A stretch of DNA of 64,000 nucleotides from CAZAJT01 sp964485585 (GTDB lineage Bacteria > Patescibacteriota > Microgenomatia > UBA1406 > GWC2-37-13). This document shows, in pieces, positions 25,997 to 34,995 of this stretch (position 1 is its first letter; the number at the start of each line of letters is the position of its first letter). The DNA lies in contig CAZAJT010000002.1 of the NCBI GenBank assembly GCA_964485585.1, positions 1 to 64,000 on the forward strand, written 5' to 3'. The notes under the pieces are model-generated. The model was given only the letters and a program-made list of their open reading frames with translations, was not told the DNA's origin and ran no database searches. The position numbers and the translations under genes are program-made.

Positions 25997-27304
25997 CTAT
26001 ACAATATTTAGTCTAATTTTCAGTACCAATGAACATATTGACACTACTGATAAAGAAAAAGAAAAGAGAGAAAGATACTGCAAAGACGGTAAGCGCGGAT
26101 ACCGTGACGTTTCTGTTCCTAACACCGCTGCCGATTCGTTATTCAACCGTTGGATGTCGTTTGCAACACTTTCATAAAAAGGTAATGTTTTAATACGATC
26201 TGAAGTAATTGGTTGCAAGATACGTTGAGGATCTCCTGTGGCTGAGGGGGGTATATTCGCTACTGGCGTAGTTGTGGAAGATGGTCTTTCTGGTGGCTGA
26301 GTTGTTGAGCTCGCTGAAGGGAGAACGCATGAACTGTTTTGATGGTTTCCAGAAGGGGATTGCACACAATATACCGCAGCCTCTATTGAAACTCTTCCCC
26401 ATGACATACTGCGCGGAACATTGTCGTAGGACGTTTTATCTTTTTCTAACTGTGTATTATCTAATAACCTCACCATATCGGCATCGTTATTAAATATCGA
26501 TGACTCGAGTACTACAACAAAATAACCATAGGGAGTAATTTCTCCTGAAAATACTTTTGGTTGAGAACCTTTATTTTCATTATCATCTATATACCAGTGA
26601 GTGAGCGACACGGGAAAGTTATTGTTATTATATAACTCAACCCACTCAGATTCTCCATTTGCAGGATACGGAAAAACCTCGGAAATAATAATGTTGCTAT
26701 ATGATGGCGGAGTGGACGTTGGTGGGATTGTTGGCGTGACAGACAAGATGGTAGATGTTGGAACAAGCGTTGGAGTGTTCGTGGGAGTTGATGATGGTAC
26801 TAATGTAGGTGTTGGAAAAAGAGTTGCTGTTGGACTCGACGTTGGACTTGGTGAGACTAATAAACAAACTCCGGTATTTAAGGACGATTTTGATATAACT
26901 GTTGTGGTAACCCAAGATCCGGTGCCATCAGGACAACGGGCAAACGATTTATCTGCAGTAATTGAGCCTGAATAAGTAGCAACATCAACCGTATCTCCGT
27001 TATGTTTCAGAAAGACCGTATCACCAGTGTTGTTTAATATACCAGATGATGTGGCAACGATAATACCAAACGGTGGCGCCGTTGTGCCGGGAAGCAAAAT
27101 GGCATTAGCAGCAAGATCAAGGAGCGTATAATCGGATATCTTCACAGATGAGGATTCATCATTGTATAACTCAACCCATTCGAAATTACCCGATTGGGGA
27201 GCTGGATATATCTCATTTAGCCGTAATGCAGCATGCGTGGTAGCTGCATGAAAGGACAGTAATATCAGAGTTATTACAAATAGAAAATCATAAAATATTC
27301 TCAC
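25997..27304 (-). CDS. Surface protein with two lamin-tail domains and Pro/Thr linkers
   Basis: Protein of 435 residues with a GTG start. Signal peptide (about 1-26, ending THA), first lamin-tail domain (about 27-140: LNEIYPAPQSGNFEWVELYN), a Pro/Thr/Ser linker of about 55 residues, and a second lamin-tail domain (about 205-320: IISEVFPYPANGESEWVELY). A second low-complexity linker and a C-terminal membrane span ending in basic residues follow. It should be exported and anchored in the membrane with the LTD domains outside. The binding partner is unknown. The linkers may be glycosylated. Confidence 0.85.
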   Translation of the reverse strand: MRIFYDFLFVITLILLSFHAATTHAALRLNEIYPAPQSGNFEWVELYNDESSSVKISDYTLLDLAANAILLPGTTAPPFGIIVATSSGILNNTGDTVFLKHNGDTVDVATYSGSITADKSFARCPDGTGSWVTTTVISKSSLNTGVCLLVSPSPTSSPTATLFPTPTLVPSSTPTNTPTLVPTSTILSVTPTIPPTSTPPSYSNIIISEVFPYPANGESEWVELYNNNNFPVSLTHWYIDDNENKGSQPKVFSGEITPYGYFVVVLESSIFNNDADMVRLLDNTQLEKDKTSYDNVPRSMSWGRVSIEAAVYCVQSPSGNHQNSSCVLPSASSTTQPPERPSSTTTPVANIPPSATGDPQRILQPITSDRIKTLPFYESVANDIQRLNNESAAVLGTETSRYPRLPSLQYLSLFSFSLSVVSICSLVLKIRLNIV

Positions 27305-27358
27305 ATTAATACGGTAGAGGTTAGCAAATAATTTTGCAATGGACTATATGCTACATTG

Positions 27359-28582
27359 TTACTTGAAAACAGCAGCAACGAAGATCGACCCTTTGCTATA
27401 GTGGTCTGAAAATTTCTTGTCAGGCCCGTAGTAAGGATCATGCATGATGTAGTCGCTTCCTTCAATCTGTTTTAGCACCACATAGTGAGTGCCATATTTC
27501 CCAGCGTAAAGACCAACTATTACTGGCCTTCCGTTCTTGATTTCTTCATCGATAGCTGAGACGGCAATATTCACATAACTAAGCCCGTTTGGCCAGCTAA
27601 AACTAGAGGGATGAAGCATATATGCTGTATTGGAGAAAAAATAATTGGCGTTTGCTGCGATGGTAAGTGGGGTCATATCAATGCCATACTTTTTCATCAC
27701 CATTGCAATATCAGTAATCAGACATCCGACTTCTAAAACAGTATCGCTTGAATACCCCATTGTTTTGCCCGCCCACCGCTCATCACGTTGAGAATAATAC
27801 CAACCATCTGAACCGCTACCAAATCCGTTGGCGGCTATGGTACCTCCACCCGCTGATTGGACGAACGATTTGAATGCGCTGAGTTGTTTTTGTGCTCCAT
27901 CGAGCAATCTTTGAAAGGTGTCTTCATCACTGCGGGTTACTTCAAGAAGCCGTTGTTTATCAGCTTTTTGATTATTGAGGCTTAATTTCTGATTGTTTAA
28001 TGTTTCGTTCAGTGCGGCAAGTTCTGCCTTTTTATCCTCACGAACTTTTTTCTGCTCCTCAAAATTTAATTTTGATTCCTGAACTTGAATAAGAAGTTTC
28101 TGATTATTGTCCTGAGTAGTTTTTTGATATTTAACCTTATTGAGAAAATCGTTAGCATTATCACTATCGAGAAATAGATTCAATAAAGATATCGGATGTG
28201 TTTTGTATCCCTCGACGATTCGCTCGAGCAGTATTTTTGACAGGCGATTTAATGAGTTGTCTAGATTGTCGATTTTTTGTGTAAGGACTTCAATTTCCTT
28301 TTGTGTGTCAACGATTTTCTGTTCAGTAACCTGTATCTTTAAGGTCGTGAGATAAATCTGGGTATCCATAAATTGGATCTGCGAAGACAATGTATTTGCT
28401 TTACTGCGAAGGTCGCCAACTTTCTGTTCGCACAGCGATTTTATCTGCTCCAATTCTTCCTGGTTCTGGTAGGTAAAGCCTGGTTTACATTCAAGAGAGA
28501 GCAACGGAATGTGAAAAATGGGAGATACGAGAAAAAGAAGCAGTATGATTAAAAAAGAATAGCTAGAGGAAACTGCGCGCAT
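27359..28582 (-). CDS. Coiled-coil peptidoglycan hydrolase with C39-like peptidase domain (FtsEX partner)
   Basis: Protein of 407 residues. Signal peptide or anchor (about 9-30), a long two-part coiled coil (about 40-240) in the EnvC/CwlO/PcsB style, a Gly/Ser linker and a C-terminal papain-like domain. The latter has the Cys in EVGCLITDIAMV, the His in GTHYVVLK and the Asp in MHDPYYG, which fits the peptidase C39-like family. It lies 9 nt after ftsX in the same orientation. FtsEX is known to activate such coiled-coil hydrolases at the septum, in other bacteria with M23, CHAP or NlpC/P60 catalytic domains. Confidence 0.82.
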   Translation of the reverse strand: MRAVSSSYSFLIILLLFLVSPIFHIPLLSLECKPGFTYQNQEELEQIKSLCEQKVGDLRSKANTLSSQIQFMDTQIYLTTLKIQVTEQKIVDTQKEIEVLTQKIDNLDNSLNRLSKILLERIVEGYKTHPISLLNLFLDSDNANDFLNKVKYQKTTQDNNQKLLIQVQESKLNFEEQKKVREDKKAELAALNETLNNQKLSLNNQKADKQRLLEVTRSDEDTFQRLLDGAQKQLSAFKSFVQSAGGGTIAANGFGSGSDGWYYSQRDERWAGKTMGYSSDTVLEVGCLITDIAMVMKKYGIDMTPLTIAANANYFFSNTAYMLHPSSFSWPNGLSYVNIAVSAIDEEIKNGRPVIVGLYAGKYGTHYVVLKQIEGSDYIMHDPYYGPDKKFSDHYSKGSIFVAAVFK

Positions 28583-28591
28583 ACCTTCATT

Positions 28592-29488
28592 TTACTTAAT
28601 ATATTTTTGCGTTGCGAGCAGACTTGCCAAAGAAGAAATAATTATGCCAAAAAGTAGTATTGCTCCAAACATTATGCTTAGATATATTGGATTAAGGGGC
28701 CAAACTGCTATTTGATATGTGTCAAAAATATTCATCGAAAGTGTATTGATGCCACGAATATACGAGCTGATGAAAGGATGGAGATAAAAGAGTATTGCAG
28801 AAAACAATGCAAATGCACCCCCGGCTGACAAAATGCCAAAAGTAATAGCTTCCAAAAGAAATGGTCTTTTAATATACATCCCGCTTGCTCCCAATAATCT
28901 CAGTAATTCAATTTCATCTTTTTTCATTGCTACCTTAAAGTGAATAATAGTGATAAGAATAATAATAGCAGTGAACATAAGGAATGAAAAAAATACCAGA
29001 GATGCTTTCCGAAGGATAGTGGTGAGTGTAAGTAAGCGATCAATTATTACCTTCTGAAAATTCACTTCATCGACCGACGGATTCTTCTTTACCAACTCAG
29101 CGATCTCCGGTAAAAAATTCGGTTTTTTTGCATATATTTCCAATGATGGTGGAAGAATGTCAGACGATACCATTTCAAGAAGGAGCGGATTGTCTTTATT
29201 TGATTCCCTATATATATTAAACGCCTCAGTTTTTGAAACATATTTTGCTGAAAGGACTTTTTCGGAAGAGACAAGCTCGTCTCTTACCTTAAAAACCTCA
29301 TTTTCAGGAGTTTCAGACTTGAAATATACGGTTACTTGAGGACGTGACTCAACATATCCCAAAAGTCCGTAGAGAAAACTTACCGATGATAGTATGACCA
29401 GCGATAAAAACAACGTAAGAAATAAAACGAGAAATGCAGCAAGCGATTGGTAGGGAGTTCTTCTCATTGAGATCAATATCTCAATCAT
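28592..29488 (-). CDS. ftsX: Cell division protein FtsX
   Basis: Membrane subunit of 298 residues. N-terminal span, extracellular loop of about 110 residues, then three further spans, the FtsX pattern (VTVYFKSE; FKVAMKKDEIELLRLLGAS before the second half). It overlaps ftsE by 4 bp. It transmits ATP-driven changes in FtsE to a periplasmic hydrolase, here most likely the next gene. Confidence 0.93.
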   Translation of the reverse strand: MIEILISMRRTPYQSLAAFLVLFLTLFLSLVILSSVSFLYGLLGYVESRPQVTVYFKSETPENEVFKVRDELVSSEKVLSAKYVSKTEAFNIYRESNKDNPLLLEMVSSDILPPSLEIYAKKPNFLPEIAELVKKNPSVDEVNFQKVIIDRLLTLTTILRKASLVFFSFLMFTAIIILITIIHFKVAMKKDEIELLRLLGASGMYIKRPFLLEAITFGILSAGGAFALFSAILFYLHPFISSYIRGINTLSMNIFDTYQIAVWPLNPIYLSIMFGAILLFGIIISSLASLLATQKYIK

Positions 29489-30162
29489 AGCTCATATCCT
29501 CCTTTCCGTTTATCAGCGACAATTCTGCCTTCTTTCAGAGCTATTACCCTTTTTTTCAGACTATTGACAATATCAGTATTATGAGTTGCTACAACGATTG
29601 TTTTTTCGCCCTCAAGTTTCTTAAAAATTCTCATGATCTCCCAGGTAGTTTTCGGGTCAAGATTGCCGGTAGGTTCATCGGCTAAAATAAGATCGCGATT
29701 ACCGACAATGGCTCTGGCTATTGCTACACGTTGTAATTCTCCTGCTGAAAGCTGAATAGGAAACACGCGCGCCTTATCGGTGAGATTCACGAGCGCTAAT
29801 GCTTCTTGCACTTCATTTTTGACTTGTTTTTTTGAGGTTTTCACTATCTCAAGACTAATCGCAACATTCTCAAACACATTCTTCTCCGGAATAATCTTAA
29901 AATCTTGGAATACGAATCCTATTTTACGACGAAGCCGCTGAGTATCATGAAATTTTCGCTTTGAAACTTCCTGATCGTCAACAAAAATGGTGCCTGATGA
30001 AGGAACTGTATCACGAACGAGTAGTTTCAAGATTGTCGTTTTCCCGGCACCGGATGGTCCAACTAAAAAAACAAATTCGTTATCTTCAATTTCAAAAGAA
30101 GCATTCTCTAACGCATTATTGCCGAGAGGATACTGTTTAGTAACATTCTGAAATATAATCAT
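29485..30162 (-). CDS. ftsE: Cell division ATP-binding protein FtsE
   Basis: ABC ATPase of 225 residues. Walker A GPSGAGKTT, signature [14 protein letters not shown] (Ala in place of the usual second Gly), Walker [13 protein letters not shown] and H-loop ATHN. It forms FtsEX with the following gene and overlaps the gene before it by 4 bp. Confidence 0.94.
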   Translation of the reverse strand: MIIFQNVTKQYPLGNNALENASFEIEDNEFVFLVGPSGAGKTTILKLLVRDTVPSSGTIFVDDQEVSKRKFHDTQRLRRKIGFVFQDFKIIPEKNVFENVAISLEIVKTSKKQVKNEVQEALALVNLTDKARVFPIQLSAGELQRVAIARAIVGNRDLILADEPTGNLDPKTTWEIMRIFKKLEGEKTIVVATHNTDIVNSLKKRVIALKEGRIVADKRKGGYEL

Positions 30163-30590
30163 TGCAGTAACTCAACAAGACCAACATCCATAAGCCATCC
30201 TGCTTTTTCTGCATTAAACGTTTCTCCCCAGACGCGAACTTTTTTTCCCACATACAACGAAAGATCGACGGTTGTTGAAGTGAGATACACATTTTGTGAA
30301 GCACCGCCAGGTCGTTGGAGATGGAAATTACCTTCACCATCAATGCCGCCTTCTTTTAAATATCCTTCTGCCTGATCCCGAAATGTCTTTTTATCTGCAA
30401 TTCCTGCTACTTTTTCTTTCGGTTCTTTTTTTGCACTTAATTCGCCAGCACTCTTAAGCCTACTTACCAGAAATCCTCCCCCTAGCCCAACTACAAGAGC
30501 CGCAACGATAATCAGCAAGAAGAATTTACTTGGCATTAATCTTTCCTGAAGATTGTTATTAAGTGAATGGATGACATTTTCGTTTGACAT
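30159..30590 (-). CDS. Membrane-anchored protein of unknown function ahead of ftsE
   Basis: Protein of 143 residues from the ATG at 30590 (MSNENV). One span (FFLLIIVAALVVGLGGGFLV), a charged linker and a C-terminal beta-rich region (VDLSLYVGKKVRVWGETF) that may be an OB-like fold. The start is supported by TG-T-TAGCAT ending 7 nt before it. It overlaps ftsE by 4 bp and heads the ftsEX-hydrolase operon, so a role in division or wall turnover is possible but not shown. Confidence 0.65.
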   Translation of the reverse strand: MSNENVIHSLNNNLQERLMPSKFFLLIIVAALVVGLGGGFLVSRLKSAGELSAKKEPKEKVAGIADKKTFRDQAEGYLKEGGIDGEGNFHLQRPGGASQNVYLTSTTVDLSLYVGKKVRVWGETFNAEKAGWLMDVGLVELLQ

Positions 30591-30597
30591 AGTATCT

Positions 30598-30606
30598 ATG
30601 CTAACA
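30598..30606 (-). promoter_or_regulatory. Extended -10 promoter of the ftsEX operon (weak)
   Basis: On the minus strand TG-T-TAGCAT ends 7 nt before the ATG at 30590. The hexamer matches only 4 of 6 consensus bases, but the TG and the spacing fit the leaderless pattern. Confidence 0.35.
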
Positions 30607-30635
30607 ACTGATTGAAAAAAAAGCAAGAGGTCTCA

Positions 30636-31643
30636 TTACCGTCTTAAATACGCTTCAATAAACTTGTTTATGTCGCCATCAAGCACCCGTTCTGTCTGTG
30701 AATCTTCATACCCGGTACGAAGATCCTTAACTAGTTTATATGGATGCAGCACATACGATCGAATCTGAGTACCCCATGAAGCAAACTTATCCTTCTTAAA
30801 TGATTCAAGGGTACTTTGTTTCTGTTCCTGTTCAATCTTCCATAATTTTGAGCGCAGTATTTTCAGTGCATTATCCCGATTTTGACCCTGTTGTCTTTCA
30901 GTCTGACATGTTGCTATAATACCAGTTGGTTTGTGGGTCAATCGCACGGCAGTAGCTACTTTATTCACATTTTGTCCGCCGTGACCACCAGCACGATAGA
31001 ATTCCCATTCAAGATCTTCTTCTTTAATCACAATGTCTTTATCCTCGATAAATGGTAATACTTCTATCAATGCAAACGATGTTTGGCGCAGTTTATCTGC
31101 ATTAAAAGGAGACTGTCGGACAAGCCGATGGGTGCCGGCTTCTGCCTTCAGATATCCGTAGGCAAATGAACCGTGGACGTTTATAGTGATACTTTTAATT
31201 CCTGCTTCATCACCCTCGACTCTGTTAATCTCTTCATAGCTCCAACTCTTCCTTTCAAAAAATCTTGTGTACATACGAAGTAACATATTGGCCCAATCCA
31301 TCGCTTCTGTGCCTCCCTGACCGGCATGAATAGAAAAGATTGCGTCTCCTTTGTCATAGGGACTTGAAAGAAAAAGAAGTATCTCATACGTATTGATCAT
31401 TTTTTCTGCATCTCCAAGAGCTCCTTCCTCAAATAGTAATTGCATCATCTCAGTATCATCAATCTCCTTTTTTAGCTCAGATATTCGCTTCATTGTCTGC
31501 GACGCCTCCTCTGCGTTTTGCCAGAAACTACCCTCATACGTCTTTGCCTCAAGAGAGTTCAATAATTCTTTTTTCTCCGGCAGATTCACCTTTTCGAGTA
31601 TTTTTTCTAATTTTTCCTGCAAAGCTTCCTTTTTGTTTTCCAT
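30636..31643 (-). CDS. prfB: Peptide chain release factor 2
   Basis: Protein of 335 residues from the ATG at 31643 (MENKKEAL). The SPF anticodon-mimic ([12 protein letters not shown]) and the catalytic GGQ ([11 protein letters not shown]) identify RF2, which reads UGA and UAA. There is no internal UGA, so the autoregulatory frameshift of E. coli prfB is absent. Its presence shows UGA is a stop in this genome, unlike Gracilibacteria and Absconditabacteria. A TATAAT lies 26-31 nt upstream. Confidence 0.96.
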   Translation of the reverse strand: MENKKEALQEKLEKILEKVNLPEKKELLNSLEAKTYEGSFWQNAEEASQTMKRISELKKEIDDTEMMQLLFEEGALGDAEKMINTYEILLFLSSPYDKGDAIFSIHAGQGGTEAMDWANMLLRMYTRFFERKSWSYEEINRVEGDEAGIKSITINVHGSFAYGYLKAEAGTHRLVRQSPFNADKLRQTSFALIEVLPFIEDKDIVIKEEDLEWEFYRAGGHGGQNVNKVATAVRLTHKPTGIIATCQTERQQGQNRDNALKILRSKLWKIEQEQKQSTLESFKKDKFASWGTQIRSYVLHPYKLVKDLRTGYEDSQTERVLDGDINKFIEAYLRR

Positions 31644-31705
31644 AGGAAACAATCAACATAAAACTATATATTATACCTTAAATTAAGGAGGATATCAGCC
31701 GCTGA

Positions 31706-33148
31706 TTATTTAAAATCGGAGCCAAATATTATGACCGCGTCGGAGGCAGCGTCATCATCAAGATCTGTTACTTTTGGAGATTCCACCTGTTCTTTTAGGT
31801 CTGTTTTTATCGCATTAGCTATGTGTTTTTTTTCTTTTTTCACTTGGATCTCAGTGGTAGCATAGTCAAAATTATCAGCATTTCCGGTCAATATTTCTCC
31901 GTATCCTTTTTCGGTTAAAAGATCTTTTACTTCCGTAGCTTTTCCTCTCATTCCTGATCCATTGAGTACTTTTATTTTTAATTCTTTTTTATTGACACTG
32001 ATTGTTGGTGTTGGGGTGGGAGGCACCGGGGTAGGTGTTGCTGTTGGTTTAGCAAGAAGAGGAAGTGGAGGAAGTTTACCTACATCAAAATTTGACAATG
32101 CGATAAAAGTAAGAAATGAAAGGGCGAACGAACTAATAAAAATGACAATTTCTTTTACTGGCAGAGAAATCGCTCCTTTCGGTAGTGAGGATGTTGAGAA
32201 ACCGGGAAATTTCTTTTTAAGAAGCGAAAACGTTTTGCTTTCTAAAACAAAGATAAAGGCTCCAATACACACATCATAAGTGAGAAGAGGAAGTGTTTTA
32301 TTAGAAGGGAGGATAAAAATTTTGAGGTAATCCTGGTAAAACTGCGGAATAATTCTTTTGAGCGGATTCGTCCATACACCGACATTTTTCGTAAAAGTGT
32401 CTTGACGAACATTCTCAGAACATTCACCGGAGAGAATAAGCCGATTCAATTTTATGCCATTTGCCGCATACTCGGTAACTTTTGACTTTAACAATTTTTC
32501 TATAGAGGTATTAGTCTCCTGCTCTTCATGCCATCGTTTGTTATCGATTGGGCCAAAAGAATCAAACAAATATCCTGTGGTTTGATTCTCTCCGTAGAGA
32601 ATATAGAGAATATACTCTCTCTTTTCTTTCCGAAGCGTTTTTTCAAACAATTTAAAATAAGCGAGCGCTCCTGGAAGTATATTAGATATACTCAAGTCCA
32701 CAAGCGATAATACTTCTTGAAAACTTTTCAGAGCTTCTTTATCAAACGCATAAAAAATGATTTGTTTATGCTGTTCATTATCTTGTATAAGATAATCGAA
32801 GACGTAATTTTCAAGATCTTTTGACACAGCCTGTCGTGCTTTGTCCATAACAAACGAGCTCACTGCGGTGGGAGCAATATCTGCTGGCACCTCAGCTCGC
32901 ATAAATTGAAAACTTTCTGGCGGGAGGATTAGATAGACGTCTTTATCTTTCAAGCCTGTTGGGGTAATGCTGGCCGTGGCTTCTTTTATAGCAGAAGCCA
33001 GAAGATCAGTATTGATGATACCACCACTATCATCGAGAAAATTTATCGTATGTTTTTTTTCATAAAACGCACTTTCATATTGGCCAAGGAGAGTTTTTTT
33101 CACATATAAAAGCTTAATGTGATTTTTGTCAATAAAAAGATACAGCAT
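31706..33148 (-). CDS. PilM-like N-terminal region fused to a LytR_C domain
   Basis: Protein of 480 residues. Residues 1 to about 310 look like a PilM/FtsA-type actin-like fold (YLFIDKNHIKLLYV start; LYGENQTTGYLF later). One span (about 335-358), a Pro/Thr linker (TATPTPVPPTPTPT) and a LytR C-terminal domain (IKVLNGSGMRGKATEVKDLL to the end) follow. The actin-like part would be cytoplasmic and the LytR_C part outside. The second Met (33148) is chosen because TATAAT ends 7 nt before it, and the first Met codon overlaps that element. Function unknown, perhaps linking pilus or division machinery to the envelope. Confidence 0.7.
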   Translation of the reverse strand: MLYLFIDKNHIKLLYVKKTLLGQYESAFYEKKHTINFLDDSGGIINTDLLASAIKEATASITPTGLKDKDVYLILPPESFQFMRAEVPADIAPTAVSSFVMDKARQAVSKDLENYVFDYLIQDNEQHKQIIFYAFDKEALKSFQEVLSLVDLSISNILPGALAYFKLFEKTLRKEKREYILYILYGENQTTGYLFDSFGPIDNKRWHEEQETNTSIEKLLKSKVTEYAANGIKLNRLILSGECSENVRQDTFTKNVGVWTNPLKRIIPQFYQDYLKIFILPSNKTLPLLTYDVCIGAFIFVLESKTFSLLKKKFPGFSTSSLPKGAISLPVKEIVIFISSFALSFLTFIALSNFDVGKLPPLPLLAKPTATPTPVPPTPTPTISVNKKELKIKVLNGSGMRGKATEVKDLLTEKGYGEILTGNADNFDYATTEIQVKKEKKHIANAIKTDLKEQVESPKVTDLDDDAASDAVIIFGSDFK

Positions 33149-33155
33149 TAGTTTC

Positions 33156-33161
33156 ATTATA
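33156..33161 (-). promoter_or_regulatory. -10 element of the PilM/LytR_C gene
   Basis: On the minus strand a perfect TATAAT ends 7 nt before the ATG at 33148. It is divergent from the dnaG promoter about 45 bp away. Confidence 0.65.
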
Positions 33162-33203
33162 ATAAAGATTCAGGAAAGTAAACAGGTATTTCACTACGGT
33201 GAA

Positions 33204-33212
33204 TGCTACAAT
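33204..33212 (+). promoter_or_regulatory. Extended -10 promoter of dnaG-rpoD
   Basis: TG (33204-33205) plus TACAAT (33207-33212) end 7 nt before the ATG at 33220. This makes 33220 the start rather than the in-frame GTG at 33199, which would lie upstream of the promoter element. Confidence 0.65.
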
Positions 33213-33219
33213 TGGATTA

Positions 33220-34983
33220 ATGGAATCATCTATAGATGAGGTCAAAAAAAAGATTGATATCGTAGAGCTTATTGGCGCCACTATTCCCCTGAAAAAAGTG
33301 GGGAGAAATTTCAAGGGTCTTTGTCCATTTCATCAGGAAAAAACTCCTTCATTTATTGTTTCTCCCGAGCGCCAGATTTGGCATTGTTTTGGATCCTGTG
33401 GTGAAGGCGGAGATGCAATTCAATTCGCCATGAAGTGGAACACTATTACTTTTTCTGAAGCGTTACAAGAACTTGCCGACAAAGCGGGCGTGCAATTGAA
33501 AAAAGTAGACTTTGAAGATAAAGAATGGAGTAAAAAACAGCGATTGCTTAAAATCAATTTACTCATCGCAGAATACTACGAATATCTTCTGCAAAAGACA
33601 CCGTATGGAGAAAAAGCGCGCGAATATCTTGCGAATCGCAAGATTACTTTAGTGACTGCAAAAAAATTTAGGATCGGCTATGCTCCCTCATCATGGAATT
33701 CACTCATTACATTTCTTCAGAAGAAAAAATATTTCCTTGACGAAATGCATGAAGTGGGAGTCACGGTGAAAAATTCTCAAGGCCATTCCTACGACCGATT
33801 CCGTGGACGCCTCATGTTTCCAATTAATGATGTAAGAGGCAACATCATCGGTTTCTCAGGGCGTTTGCTCGAAAAAACCGCTCAAGAAGCCAAGTATATT
33901 AATACTCCCGAAACATTGTTATACCACAAACGGGAAACATTGTATGGCATTCACCTTGCAAAAGATGCGATAAAAAAAGAAAACAACGTGTTGATCGTAG
34001 AAGGAGAGTTCGATGTGATAAGCCCGTATCAGCAAGGCATTGAACACATAGTGGCTATAAAAGGATCAGCGGTGACGAGAGACCAATTAATGCTTCTGAA
34101 ACGCTATACCTCTCGCATTACGCTGGCGCTCGATATGGATGCCGCGGGGGAGGAAGCGATCAAAAGAGCCATAGAAGAATCTGAAGAGCTTGATTTAGAA
34201 ACAAATGTTGTACAATTTAATCAGGGGAAGGATCCCGATGAGTTTGTGAGAACTGATCCGGTCGCTTTTAAGAAAGCAGTCCAAAAACCTATTTCTCTTT
34301 ACGATTTTGTGATTCACTATGCTTTTAATAAATATCCCGGCAATGATGCCTATGCAAAAAAGAAGGTCGGGGATGAAGTGGTACCGTTTCTAACCGCTAT
34401 GAGAAATCCTATTGTTAAATCTTACTATATCAAGAAGCTAGCAACTTTACTCCAGATAAGTGAAGAAAGTATTCAAGAACTGATGAAGCGCGTGAAGATA
34501 AAGAAATTAGCAAAGCGTCCGTTTGCAAAAACACAACAAAGTCCCACAGTCAAAACTCGCGATGAAGTGCTCCAAAAATATCTTGTCAGTATGTTATTTC
34601 AGAGCGATCGACCCTATGAGGTATCAGAAAAAATCTACACTTTGATTCATCCAGAAGATTTTTCAATTCCGTCACTCCAAAAAATTTACCTCTCATTTCT
34701 CAACTACCGAGCGCAAAATCCTCAGGAATTTCAGTTGCAACAATTTGTACACACGTTGCCCATAGAATTACAAAGTGCATTTGACGAAATATATCTTCTA
34801 GGATCACACGTTGCCGAGTTTGGCGATGTGAAGCTTGAACGTCTCATTCTTGAAGCCAAAAAACATACTCTCAAGAAAAAGATAGAACAATCTCTGGGAT
34901 CTGGCGATAATCAAAAAGATGCGGATTTAATTGATCTAACCACAATGCTGAAAGAGGTAGAAAATAAGATAACAAAGTTGTAA
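33220..34983 (+). CDS. dnaG: DNA primase
   Basis: Protein of 587 residues. N-terminal zinc domain (CPFHQEKTPSF, then WHCFGSCGEGG), a TOPRIM core (VEGEFDV, LALDMDAAG, GKDPDEFV) and a C-terminal helical domain that would bind the replicative helicase. In the zinc motif the last two cysteines are spaced C-x3-C (one extra Ser) instead of C-x2-C. It makes primers for replication. Followed by rpoD after 12 nt, as in the classical macromolecular-synthesis operon but without rpsU. Confidence 0.95.
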   Translation: MESSIDEVKKKIDIVELIGATIPLKKVGRNFKGLCPFHQEKTPSFIVSPERQIWHCFGSCGEGGDAIQFAMKWNTITFSEALQELADKAGVQLKKVDFEDKEWSKKQRLLKINLLIAEYYEYLLQKTPYGEKAREYLANRKITLVTAKKFRIGYAPSSWNSLITFLQKKKYFLDEMHEVGVTVKNSQGHSYDRFRGRLMFPINDVRGNIIGFSGRLLEKTAQEAKYINTPETLLYHKRETLYGIHLAKDAIKKENNVLIVEGEFDVISPYQQGIEHIVAIKGSAVTRDQLMLLKRYTSRITLALDMDAAGEEAIKRAIEESEELDLETNVVQFNQGKDPDEFVRTDPVAFKKAVQKPISLYDFVIHYAFNKYPGNDAYAKKKVGDEVVPFLTAMRNPIVKSYYIKKLATLLQISEESIQELMKRVKIKKLAKRPFAKTQQSPTVKTRDEVLQKYLVSMLFQSDRPYEVSEKIYTLIHPEDFSIPSLQKIYLSFLNYRAQNPQEFQLQQFVHTLPIELQSAFDEIYLLGSHVAEFGDVKLERLILEAKKHTLKKKIEQSLGSGDNQKDADLIDLTTMLKEVENKITKL

Positions 34984-34995
34984 AATATTCATTTT

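Noticed and set aside
26740..26870. Possible tandem repeat or CRISPR-like pattern
   Set aside because: Irregular Pro/Thr codon repeats of the lamin-tail linker without constant spacers. No CRISPR array was seen anywhere in the window.
26601..26975. Gly/Val-rich plus-strand frame opposite the lamin-tail gene
   Set aside because: Its repeats are the reverse of the Pro/Thr linker.
30636..31643. UGA recoded to Gly, as in Gracilibacteria/Absconditabacteria
   Set aside because: A complete RF2 gene is present and UGA ends several genes cleanly (for example 9025 and 60393).
33199..33219. GTG at 33199 as dnaG start
   Set aside because: The -10 element TACAAT lies downstream of it, and the added residues have no match to primase N-termini.
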